A DNA stretch of 64,000 bases from an uncultured Saprospiraceae bacterium (lineage in GTDB: Bacteria > Bacteroidota > Bacteroidia > Chitinophagales > Saprospiraceae). The notes below the pieces were generated by a model. It made no database searches and was not told the DNA's origin. It saw only the letters and a list, made by a program, of their open reading frames with translations. The position numbers and the translations under genes were made by a program. Below, one piece after another: positions 40,001-47,800 of this stretch (the first letter of the stretch is position 1; every line of letters begins with the position of its first letter). The DNA is taken from the NCBI GenBank assembly GCA_938016265.1, contig CALLWB010000042.1:62001-126000 (forward strand). Direction: 5' to 3'.

Positions 40001-42874
40001 AGCGGCACCATTCCGAATTTTTCCATGCCAAATCTAAGGGCATTACGATTAGGAAAAAACAATTTTTCAGGATCAATTCCTCCATTCACCAATTGTACCC
40101 AATTAGACCATATTGATCTTGCATTTAATGACTTGACGGGCCCTATCCCCCATTTCCCAAATGTGGATTACATTAAATATCTAAGAATAAACTCAAACAA
40201 ACTTACTGGAGAAATACCCACTTATTTTAATTTTAAGAGAATTGAATCCTTGATTTTGTACGCAAATGAACTTACCGGCCCCATACCGGACCTGAGCCAC
40301 CTTAAAGACCTGGAGCACCTCTCTTTTTCAAACAACAATATCACTGGCAGTATTCCCAGTTTTGACAGCCTCCTTCTCCTTGATCACATTAGCCTTACTA
40401 ACAACCAGCTTTCAGGACCAGTCCCGGATTTCAGTCATCTACCTCTACTGGAATATTTAAGCATTGCAAAGAACAACCTAACCTTTGAAGGGATAGAAAA
40501 CAATTTGCACCTGGACACTTATAGTTATATCAACCAAGCAGCTATTCCTACTTTCCAGATACATGATTCATTGGTTGTATTTGCAGGAGACACCATAGCA
40601 GAGAACACCTATGTATGGTATATGGAACCAAGCTCAACTCCAATCGATACCTTGGTTGGACAAAACTACTTCCTGCCAGATGTAGAAGGCATTTTCTACT
40701 GCGAAGTAAGTAATGCAGACGTTACCTTGACGGATACCACGATCCACAACCTGATTCTAACTTCAGAGCCGATCCAATTTCTACCAGTTTGCGATTTCGA
40801 ACCGATTCTTCCAAATTCATTACCCCTTTGCCAGGGAGACACCCTGGACGCAAAATATCCTCGGATGCAAGGTTATACCTGGAAACTTAATGATAGTATT
40901 ATTGGGACTAGTCAAAAGATAACAGCTATAACAAGTGGACAGTATCATTTGGAATTGACAGACTCCTGTGCCAATGTGATTCTGGATTCTATATCAGTAT
41001 CCATAATTACGGATTGTGTTTGGCCGGGAGATACTAACCGTGATGGGATCGTCGACCATTACGACTTAAAAAACATAGGATTGCACATCGGCGCTACTGG
41101 AATGCCCAGGTCCTCAACAAGCACAGAATTTCAGTATAGCTACGGCCAAAACTGGACAGATGCCACAAGCACCGGAATCAACCTAAAACATGTTGACACC
41201 AACGGGGATGGGCTTATCAATTCGACGGATACCATAGCCATCCTACAAAATTATGGACAGAGTTGGAAATCGATCAATCCATTAGTTTCCACCACCGCAA
41301 GTCCACTAAAATTAACTCCAGAAATTGTAGAAGTGCCCCAGGATTCTACAGGAAAAATAAGGCTTAAATTTCATCTTTCGAATACCGAGGACAGCTTGTT
41401 GCAATACTATGGAATCGCCTGGAAAACTGAACTAGAAGCACCTTCCTCCGTGCTTTCAAAAATAGAAGTGGACAAAATGGAGAAAGAAGGTCACCTATCC
41501 ATTACCTCTAGAGCAACCATGCAGCAAATAGAAATGGCATTGACAGAAACCGATCAGCAAGATGTCATCATTCAAAAAAGAAAGGAAACAATAGGTGAAA
41601 CTTCTGTAACTACAGAATGGGATATTCCATCGGGTGATACTACTTTATTACTAAAGATCAATACAAATGCCATCCGACTTCACACCACAAGCAATAGTTT
41701 TGCCCCTGGGAGTATGGACGCGCCTGTTGAGGGTGGTTCTACTACGTTATATTTTAAACCTGAAATAGCTTTTACGGTCACTCCAACCTCCTCCTATTGC
41801 ACAGCTCCTGGCACTGCTGCAATCGAGATATTGAAAGGGAATGGTCCCTTTAGTTATTTGTGGAGTCATGGAGAAACTGCTGCAACAGCAGAAGAATTAG
41901 CCATCGGCAATTATCAATTTACAGTTACCGATGGAACTGGGGCAACAATGACGGGCGCAACTACTATTGAAGGGATTGCTCCACTTGAAGTGAATGAAGT
42001 CCTCACCATTCCATCCGCTGGTATCTCAGATGGAGCCATTGCGCTGTTCCCGAATGGTGGGCTCAATCAATATAGCTTTCTTTGGAATACTGGAGCAACG
42101 GCAAGTAGCATCTCCAATTTACAAGAAGGTATTTATACGGTCCTTGTCGAGGATTCTACAGCCTGTTCAGCAGTGTTTACTTTTGAACTACTGGCGAATC
42201 GTCTTCCGTTGGATGTCCAAGTATTTTTAGAAGGTACTTTTGATCCTTCTACTGGGTTGATGAATGATGTTTTGAGGAGTAAGGGGGTTTTGCCAATAAT
42301 AGACCCCTACTTTGGGCAGCACACGTTAGATCCTGCAGTTTTAGATGTTACTGGTCCTACGGCAATTGTTGACTGGATTTTGGTCGAATTGCGGGATATG
42401 AATACAATCGCTACCATTGATTTTCTGACCGTTTTGTTGCGGCGTGACGGCCAAGTGGTGGGGCTGGATGGTCTGACTATTCCGTATTTTAATAATGTGT
42501 CGGAAAACTTTTATTATATCGTTGTTCGCCACCGAAACCACCTTCCTGTTATGAGTGTATCCCCTGTATATTTAGGGGCAACTGGTGTTACTTACGACTT
42601 CACCAATCTCAATTCGTTTAGTTTGAATGGATTGGCCTTTGGTCAGAAGGAACTAACACCAGGGATTTGGGGGCTATTCCTAGGGAATAATGACCAGACC
42701 ACTCCTAGCGAATTGAAGGACATTAATACTAACGACCGTGCGCTTTGGCAACCTGCCAATGGGTTGTTTAATGGATATTTCCCGGAAGATTTCAATATGG
42801 ATGCAGAGGTAACGGGGGAGGACAAAGTTATTCAGAGTAGGAATTTTGGGGTGTTTTCTGGGGTTCCATTTTAG
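37040..42874 (+). CDS. Very large secreted M4 (thermolysin-like) metalloprotease with leucine-rich repeats
   Basis: 1944 residues from ATG 37040, which starts a signal peptide (ending at about residue 19). In order: FTP-type propeptide (about 60-220), M4 catalytic domain with HEYSH at 363-367, third ligand E387 in GAIEESYCD and VHNNSRLHSYWF; a cadherin-like/Big_9 domain (PIALDDEIHTY...); about ten leucine-rich repeats; two acidic dockerin-like loops (GDTNRDGIVD, DTNGDGLIN); two SprB-like repeats (YLWSHGET, FLWNTGATA); and a Saprospiria-type C-terminal domain ending EDFNMDAEVTGEDKV. It probably degrades extracellular protein and binds surfaces. Confidence 0.85.
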   Translation: MKILLALLSCILTVYQMAGQPLEQSVAKLLSTSKTIIADQKQQEIAVINPNLRVTADQFIAGKKNELLNDQNADLKKQKEHLSKQGNLYARYQQTLNGIPVEGATLIAKEKNGRLCTLSGTLVAGLSNSTSPSLTEHQALSQALSTINAKEYAWENSEMEAQLKNAKKGKSTWFPNGELVYVSGNHAPIPPNNNYQLAWKFNIFSIQPHQHQSVYIDAHSGQKISATTLLKDAYVQGKGLSNYHGEQTFTCNHKNNHYQLDNPLVETRRFTTWSNGYGKPINSLDTNWTSHKQGIDVHWGIEKFVHHLNDSLGRNGYDGAGGKIRAIVGLNINNAFWDGHSLWFGKGNNQTSRSLTSNDLVAHEYSHALLDDIIGFHYAGESGAIEESYCDIFGELFEYWETGALDWKVGADVTLTAGVPNQLGIRDLSQPIQYKSIGWKDGPADHWGVHNNSRLHSYWFHRLINHYGVSVENGTELIYETLFNLTPNGDYFSLRNASVLVANSQFPGIAVAVESCWNDVGLSLAPPQVILDVFPANGDVLYGGTTDTIRWDTSLAINDIDIEYSTNGGATWQLIVAAHPYAQGSYVWNIPQNYSNKVLVRVQDSSQPNTRGVSNGYFQLINTTNLPPIALDDEIHTYQDFFEIINPIKNDTDEGGLDSNSLTILTSILPSQGTVELANGGRKIRLTIAPDFVGNFTFDYQVCDLGTPRLCDIATVTIVSHSAQAPKWAMSDWGILSLGETLNRNLLVNDYLVDSTWSFVGWDTISLDKGALSIDASNGDYGYTANTLGRDTICYYLQNQDTTIVDTAYLYLFNILGGNRAKDSMDLVILHEMTDGANWLYPWDLSTPMTDWYGITLLNDRVSSIDLRNNHLAGELSDFSNLTQLRSFYLNENQLTGFLPDYSNLTSIEHLSFSFNSFSGYFPNLSKTLQLLTLSAELCDFIGSPPDFSSLTALESIRFNSNKFNKNMTDYSHLVNLQYLHFYNNKLSGTIPNFSMPNLRALRLGKNNFSGSIPPFTNCTQLDHIDLAFNDLTGPIPHFPNVDYIKYLRINSNKLTGEIPTYFNFKRIESLILYANELTGPIPDLSHLKDLEHLSFSNNNITGSIPSFDSLLLLDHISLTNNQLSGPVPDFSHLPLLEYLSIAKNNLTFEGIENNLHLDTYSYINQAAIPTFQIHDSLVVFAGDTIAENTYVWYMEPSSTPIDTLVGQNYFLPDVEGIFYCEVSNADVTLTDTTIHNLILTSEPIQFLPVCDFEPILPNSLPLCQGDTLDAKYPRMQGYTWKLNDSIIGTSQKITAITSGQYHLELTDSCANVILDSISVSIITDCVWPGDTNRDGIVDHYDLKNIGLHIGATGMPRSSTSTEFQYSYGQNWTDATSTGINLKHVDTNGDGLINSTDTIAILQNYGQSWKSINPLVSTTASPLKLTPEIVEVPQDSTGKIRLKFHLSNTEDSLLQYYGIAWKTELEAPSSVLSKIEVDKMEKEGHLSITSRATMQQIEMALTETDQQDVIIQKRKETIGETSVTTEWDIPSGDTTLLLKINTNAIRLHTTSNSFAPGSMDAPVEGGSTTLYFKPEIAFTVTPTSSYCTAPGTAAIEILKGNGPFSYLWSHGETAATAEELAIGNYQFTVTDGTGATMTGATTIEGIAPLEVNEVLTIPSAGISDGAIALFPNGGLNQYSFLWNTGATASSISNLQEGIYTVLVEDSTACSAVFTFELLANRLPLDVQVFLEGTFDPSTGLMNDVLRSKGVLPIIDPYFGQHTLDPAVLDVTGPTAIVDWILVELRDMNTIATIDFLTVLLRRDGQVVGLDGLTIPYFNNVSENFYYIVVRHRNHLPVMSVSPVYLGATGVTYDFTNLNSFSLNGLAFGQKELTPGIWGLFLGNNDQTTPSELKDINTNDRALWQPANGLFNGYFPEDFNMDAEVTGEDKVIQSRNFGVFSGVPF

Positions 42875-43071
42875 GTTTGTTTACTTTGAATTTTATTCTG
42901 CGGGCGGCGAGATCTGTCGCTCACAGGTATTAGTCAACTGATTTCGATTGATAGCCTATTCAGGGAACTAAAGGAGCTACAAGGAAAGTTATTAAAGTTT
43001 CCACATGTTAAGGAAACTATTTTCTGATTGGTGATGTTTGTCGACTAACAAGACTATAACACACCCCATTC

Positions 43072-43659
43072 ATGTATGACTTCGAAATCCATATTACTAC
43101 CAGCGATATAACGGAAGATCAAATCCACCAATTTGAGGTCTTTTGCCATTCTATAGAAGCCAAGCCAATCCTTATCGAGCTTTCTAAAGGAAAATTTTAT
43201 CGTCAACCGATGATTAGCAAAGTGCTGAAGTGCAAGGACAAACCGTCCCTTGAAAAACTAGTAACCAACTTAAAGTCCAACTTTTTAACCAACGGATACG
43301 AGGTCGTTCGAACTAAAATCGAAGTCCCTCCCTGGCATAGAAAATTCGTAGCCAATTATTATCAAAAGGAATCCCATACGTACTATGAATGGCATGGTAA
43401 AGTTCGCTTGTCCAATGAGCCATTAATTAGCGAAATCTGCGAAAAATTTGATGCCCGATTATCAAGGAACACCTTAAAAAATGAGACCACTACAAAATTT
43501 ATAACTATAAGAGACTACGGCAACGAACAAGCAGCCAACACCCGAATAGAAAGCCTTAAAAAGCAACTGACAGAACATCAAATAACCATCATCAAGGAGG
43601 AGTTTGAATTTTGCATCTTCGACTCCAATGAATCTTTGGACAAAGACTGGATCGTATAA
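43072..43659 (+). CDS. Two-repeat alpha/beta protein, partner of AbiEii-like nucleotidyltransferase
   Basis: 195 residues, no signal peptide, family not recognised. Two halves have the same layout: beta-alpha-beta segments opening YDFEIHITTSD (residue 2) and YYEWHGKVRLS (about residue 103), each ending with a TNLKSNFLTNGYEVVRTKIE- or ESLKKQLTEHQITIIKEEF-like helix-strand pair, so an internal duplication is likely. Its stop overlaps the next start by one base (TAATG). It may be the antitoxin, substrate-binding or regulatory partner of the nucleotidyltransferase; this is inference. Confidence 0.6.
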   Translation: MYDFEIHITTSDITEDQIHQFEVFCHSIEAKPILIELSKGKFYRQPMISKVLKCKDKPSLEKLVTNLKSNFLTNGYEVVRTKIEVPPWHRKFVANYYQKESHTYYEWHGKVRLSNEPLISEICEKFDARLSRNTLKNETTTKFITIRDYGNEQAANTRIESLKKQLTEHQITIIKEEFEFCIFDSNESLDKDWIV

Positions 43660-44564
43660 TGGACCTTCACCAAAAACAACTGGATAGCATCGAAGCTTTT
43701 CTGCGAAGAGCAAGCACCCTGGACCACCCATTTATGGTAAAAGGAAGCATTTTGACCCGACAGTATTTCCCGAAACCGGAGATGCGTCATGTGGTTGATT
43801 TGGATTGGGTTTATCTCCACTATATCGACCGAGAAGAGAATGCTGGTGCGTTGTTTTCCGATTGGGTAACTAAAATCACAGAAACGACAATGTACGATGG
43901 GGTGCAATTTAGGAGCTTTCGCGAAAATGATTTTTGGCGGCAGATTGACTATGCGATGAACGATGATTTCCCGACAGTAGATACCGATTTGTTATGTTGG
44001 GTAAATGGAGAGGAAAATGATGACTTGGCCTTGGATATTAGCTACAACCTGGATATTGACTATGAGCCAGTGGAGTTACTATACAAACCAAGAGAGGGTG
44101 CTCCGTTTTCACTAAAATACACCTGCCCAATGCCCTTGCAAATATCCTGGAAACTGCATCAGACCTTATCCCGGCCGAGAGTCAAGGATATCTTCGACTT
44201 GACCTATCTTTTACAGCACCCCACTGTCAATGAAACGATTCTTCGTCAAGCATTAAAAGCACTAAAAAAAGAATGCGACCGGGACGAGATTGATGTAAAT
44301 CATCTGAATTGGTTTATTGATGGAAGAATGGTAGAATATTACAAACTAATAGAATTTGACCTACAAAATACAGACAGATGGACAATTCTTAATACAACCA
44401 TACCGAACTTCAGAAACCTGAATTTCCTGACCTTGGAATACTTCACCCAATTTACCACCGCTGAATATTTCAAGTACAAAACGCTATCCCAATTATTCCA
44501 TGAATTCAGTATCCTACTTAAACAAAAAGGAATCGACCAGTTGCTAAAAACAATTTCGCACTAG
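43659..44564 (+). CDS. Nucleotidyltransferase of AbiEii/DUF1814 type
   Basis: 301 residues. Signature motifs of the AbiEii toxin superfamily are present: KGS (28-30) for the G-S motif, catalytic D47-L-D49, D126 in ALDIS as third carboxylate, and the C-terminal KLHQTLSRPRVKDIFDL with K165, K176 and D177. AbiEii enzymes transfer nucleotides to tRNA or other targets and act as toxins. The usual AbiEi antitoxin with a winged helix is missing; the two-repeat protein upstream is in its place. The family call rests on motifs alone. Confidence 0.75.
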   Translation: MDLHQKQLDSIEAFLRRASTLDHPFMVKGSILTRQYFPKPEMRHVVDLDWVYLHYIDREENAGALFSDWVTKITETTMYDGVQFRSFRENDFWRQIDYAMNDDFPTVDTDLLCWVNGEENDDLALDISYNLDIDYEPVELLYKPREGAPFSLKYTCPMPLQISWKLHQTLSRPRVKDIFDLTYLLQHPTVNETILRQALKALKKECDRDEIDVNHLNWFIDGRMVEYYKLIEFDLQNTDRWTILNTTIPNFRNLNFLTLEYFTQFTTAEYFKYKTLSQLFHEFSILLKQKGIDQLLKTISH

Positions 44565-44585
44565 GAGATCCCCCACAAAATCAAC

Positions 44586-45671
44586 ATGAAAATTCAAACA
44601 AAAACAATAGAAATAGATCACACAGACGGTGTTTTTGATCTCGTCACATCTAACACCAGTAAAGAGATAATTTATCTGTTAAATAAAAAATTCGAGCTAC
44701 TTAAAATTGATATTAACACTGGCGAAACTGTGTTTAAAAAGCAGATAGAAAAAGGCAAAATAAACACTGATACGAATATTAAAATTGAGCTATCCCCATT
44801 GGATGAATACCTGTGCATTACAAATACATCTGGTCAATTTGGTCTGGTGTATGACATAGAGAAGGCACTTAACATTTTAGCACTCGACAGAAAAGATTAT
44901 CATACAGAACAAACTGTTTTCCCGATTGCTTTCCTCCTCAAAAGTGGCCGCACGTTATTAATTCATGCAACTGACTGGAACCACCTTGAAGTTACAGATC
45001 TCAAGGAGCAGAACCTGCTTACAAAAAGACAAAACGAATACAAATCTGAGTTTTACCTGGATTATTTTTATGGCGAATTACACCTTTCCCCATCTAAAAA
45101 CAAACTACTGAGCAGTGGCTGGGTTTGGCAACCTGCTGCCGTATTCAAATCGATAGACTTACAAAACTGGCTGGACAAAAACCTAAACGAACCAGAAATG
45201 TATAAACAAGGAAACCACGTCGTAATGAGTTATTACTGGGATAGAGCGGTTTGTTGGATGGATGAGACAAACATTGGTTTTATCTACGACCCAAAAGAAG
45301 AAGATTTGGATCCAGAAGATTATAAGGAACTGAAAATAAGCAAGGATAAAAATTACCTTGCAATTTATGACACCACCGAATCTAACGAAATTCAATATAT
45401 TGAGATCGATCCGTACTCTAAAAATGAACATTCTGAAGCCACTGGCGATTGCAAGTTGTTCTTTCAGGAAAACTTCATTTTCAGTTCAAAAACTAATGGA
45501 GTTACTATTTACCGTGGTCCGACTTTTGGTGGTCCGACTTTTGGTTCCGAGGCAGGGGCGCCACTCTACAAAAACGACACGCTGTATTTCAGCAAACATA
45601 ATGAAGCGCTAGGGCTGTTTTATCACCTGACCAACGACCACTCATTAGTACTTGGAGAGATTATTAGTTAG
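44586..45671 (+). CDS. Beta-rich protein of unknown function in accessory operon
   Basis: 361 residues, no signal peptide, with recurrent four-strand segments (for example EIIYLLNKKFELLKIDINTG; HLSPSKNKLLSSG; KNYLAIYDTTESNEIQYIEID) that suggest a beta-propeller. It starts 21 bases after the nucleotidyltransferase and 12 bases before the acetyltransferase, so all are likely one transcript. A perfect 15-base tandem duplication (45515-45544) adds GPTFG twice in frame. No family was recognised. Confidence 0.55.
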   Translation: MKIQTKTIEIDHTDGVFDLVTSNTSKEIIYLLNKKFELLKIDINTGETVFKKQIEKGKINTDTNIKIELSPLDEYLCITNTSGQFGLVYDIEKALNILALDRKDYHTEQTVFPIAFLLKSGRTLLIHATDWNHLEVTDLKEQNLLTKRQNEYKSEFYLDYFYGELHLSPSKNKLLSSGWVWQPAAVFKSIDLQNWLDKNLNEPEMYKQGNHVVMSYYWDRAVCWMDETNIGFIYDPKEEDLDPEDYKELKISKDKNYLAIYDTTESNEIQYIEIDPYSKNEHSEATGDCKLFFQENFIFSSKTNGVTIYRGPTFGGPTFGSEAGAPLYKNDTLYFSKHNEALGLFYHLTNDHSLVLGEIIS

Positions 45672-45683
45672 AAAAAATCCGAC

Positions 45684-46181
45684 ATGAAAATACTTGAAAT
45701 TACCGAACACAATTTCGACAGCTACAAAGCAAACCTAATAGAACTCAATGACCAATTCCTCAAAGATCTAAACATCTTCAAAGAACGCACAACAAAGCAT
45801 AAAGAAGCGATTCTGAGCAATATGATCCGTCAGAATTCACCAACACATATACTGTTAGTTCTAGAGGAAGAGGAGGCTATAGGAATGACCTATTTCAATG
45901 AAGGAACAGGCTATTCTTGTGGCGGAAATTATGTCTGGCTGAATAGTATTTATGTAAAACCAGAAGCACAAAAAAAGGGATACGGATCTGCTCTTTTAAG
46001 TTACGTGGAGACCTGGGCAAAAGGAAAGGGGGTAACACTATTTGTAAGTTCCAGAGACGTCGATAATGAAAAATCAAGAACGCTATTCCAGAAAAATGGT
46101 TTTAAGCAATCGGAAAATATTTCTATGAATAAGGTAGTAGAGGCTAAAGAAACAATTTCAACTTTTAACACGCCTCACTAA
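45684..46181 (+). CDS. GNAT family N-acetyltransferase
   Basis: 165 residues with the GNAT fold: IGMTYFNEGTGYSCGGNYVWLNSIYVKPEAQKKGYGSALLSYVETWA includes motif A (QKKGYGSAL) that binds the acetyl-CoA pyrophosphate. A C-terminal KSRTLFQKNGFK segment fits motif B. The substrate is unknown. It is twelve bases downstream of the propeller-like gene and 77 bases before the RsgA gene. Confidence 0.82.
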   Translation: MKILEITEHNFDSYKANLIELNDQFLKDLNIFKERTTKHKEAILSNMIRQNSPTHILLVLEEEEAIGMTYFNEGTGYSCGGNYVWLNSIYVKPEAQKKGYGSALLSYVETWAKGKGVTLFVSSRDVDNEKSRTLFQKNGFKQSENISMNKVVEAKETISTFNTPH

Positions 46182-46258
46182 ACAAACATTTGAACCATAC
46201 AAAACGCCTTCTTTCCCTAGTAACTCGATACACCTAATTACCCAATAACTAAATAGAA

Positions 46259-47323
46259 ATGACATTATCTGATTTAGGATACACGGAAACTCAGGAAAAA
46301 TTTAGAGCAGAACAAAACTTAACTTCCTTTGAAGTTGGTAGGGTCGTCGCTGAACATAAGGAGCGCTACATTGTGAAATCTGACAAAGTAGAGTTGGACG
46401 CTGAACTAATCGGCAGTCTTCGCTACTCCGCAGAAAACAGATACGACTTCCCCGCTGTCGGAGACTGGGTCGCATTTACTGAATATGATGACAACAAGGC
46501 CCTGATTCATGCCATTTTCCCCAGACATTCCATCATAAAACGGCGGGCAGTTGGCAAACATGGGCAGATTCAAATCATTGCGACCAATGTTGATTACGGC
46601 CTTCTTGTTCAGGCAATTGACAGGGATTTTAATCTAAACAGGTTAGAGCGATATCTTACTATTTGTTATGATTCAAAGGTCGCGCCCATTATTGTCCTCA
46701 CCAAAACAGACTTAAAAAGTGAAGCGGAATTAGCAATAATTCTGTCGCAAATCAAGGAACGAATAACAGACGTTCCGCTATTCGCCATTAGTAACATTAA
46801 TGAGGAGTACAAGGTTCTGGACGCAGAAATCCACCACGGAAAAACATACTGCCTGCTAGGATCTTCAGGGGTTGGAAAGTCTACCCTACTCAACAATCTA
46901 TCTGGAAAAGAACTAATGAAAACCGGATCAATTAGCGAAAGCGTAAACAAAGGGAGACACATCACTAGTCACCGCGAACTAATCCTCCTTGATAATGGAG
47001 GCATAATAATAGACAACCCGGGCATGCGGGAAGTTGGTATTACGGATACAATTATGGGACTGGAAACAACGTTCGACCAGATTCATCATTATGCTCAAAG
47101 TTGTAAATACGCAGACTGCACCCACTTACAGGAGGCTGGTTGTGCAGTTTTGGAAGCCTTGGAAAATGAGAAAATTGACCAGGACGCCTACTCAAATTAT
47201 CAAAAAATGCAGAAAGAACAAGCGCATTTTGAATCAGATGCCATTGCTCGTAAAAAGAAGGACAAAGACCTCGGAAAACTGATTAAAAACTACAAAAAAC
47301 AACGAAAAAAGGATAAGTTTTAA
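46259..47323 (+). CDS. rsgA: RsgA-type circularly permuted GTPase
   Basis: 354 residues: an OB-fold-like N-terminus, then circularly permuted GTPase motifs, G4 (TKTD) before G1 (GSSGVGKST) and G3 (DNPG), and a zinc-binding C-terminus (CKYADCTHLQEAGC). RsgA releases late factors during 30S maturation. The protein follows the ~350-residue subtype seen as a second RsgA-like gene in some Bacteroidota, so it may be a paralogue rather than the housekeeping copy. Confidence 0.88.
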   Translation: MTLSDLGYTETQEKFRAEQNLTSFEVGRVVAEHKERYIVKSDKVELDAELIGSLRYSAENRYDFPAVGDWVAFTEYDDNKALIHAIFPRHSIIKRRAVGKHGQIQIIATNVDYGLLVQAIDRDFNLNRLERYLTICYDSKVAPIIVLTKTDLKSEAELAIILSQIKERITDVPLFAISNINEEYKVLDAEIHHGKTYCLLGSSGVGKSTLLNNLSGKELMKTGSISESVNKGRHITSHRELILLDNGGIIIDNPGMREVGITDTIMGLETTFDQIHHYAQSCKYADCTHLQEAGCAVLEALENEKIDQDAYSNYQKMQKEQAHFESDAIARKKKDKDLGKLIKNYKKQRKKDKF

Positions 47324-47340
47324 AAAGAGGCAAGAAACAA

Positions 47341-47571
47341 TTAGAACTTTCCCTCATTTGAAGAGTGCAATAATAATTTGAAAAACAATTCTTTTTCATA
47401 AAAAACGTCCACTCCTAAATACCTGAAAAACAAACAGATTCGACACATCAAGCGCGCTTTTCCCTTCCAAAACTGTTGTACAAACGTTTTTTTTGACCCT
47501 TTTCCAGAAGGACAATTTGCCCCATCTTTGTAATAGAAATCATGGAGATACAGACAACAACTATCCACCAT
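47341..47571 (-). CDS. Short cysteine-rich ORF, possible gene or remnant
   Basis: From ATG 47571 (upstream TTG at 47601 is also possible) a 76-residue protein with five cysteines and aromatic clusters (CCLYLHDFYYKDGANCPSG; RLMCRICLFFRYLGVDVFY). Composition is protein-like, but no family was recognised; I considered and rejected YidD. It lies between rsgA and the terminator at 47668, on the opposite strand. Confidence 0.35.
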   Translation of the reverse strand: MVDSCCLYLHDFYYKDGANCPSGKGSKKTFVQQFWKGKARLMCRICLFFRYLGVDVFYEKELFFKLLLHSSNEGKF

Positions 47572-47667
47572 GGCTCTACAAATGGGGTAGCCGAAAACCA
47601 ACTAGAGTAGGCATAACATTGAATGCATAGAATTTTAAAAATTAATCTGGGGAGATTGATTGTAATG

Positions 47668-47700
47668 GAGATAAAGGCGTGGGGCCTTTATCTCTTTTTT
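47668..47700 (+). terminator. Strong plus-strand terminator of uncertain owner
   Basis: A perfect 11-base stem GAGATAAAGGC / GCCTTTATCTC, five-base loop and six T residues. The last plus-strand gene ends 344 bases earlier, at 47323. It may end a longer rsgA transcript or a small RNA in between. Confidence 0.75.
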
Positions 47701-47800
47701 GTTATCCCTAACCAAAGATTAGAAGTCAAAAAGTCGAAACAAATCGAAAAATTGCTATTTTTAGGAAAAACAAGGAAATAATTGAGCAAACCTTAAAGTC

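Noticed and set aside
47341-47601. YidD
   Set aside because: Cysteines are suggestive, but the arrangement and surrounding residues do not fit the family.
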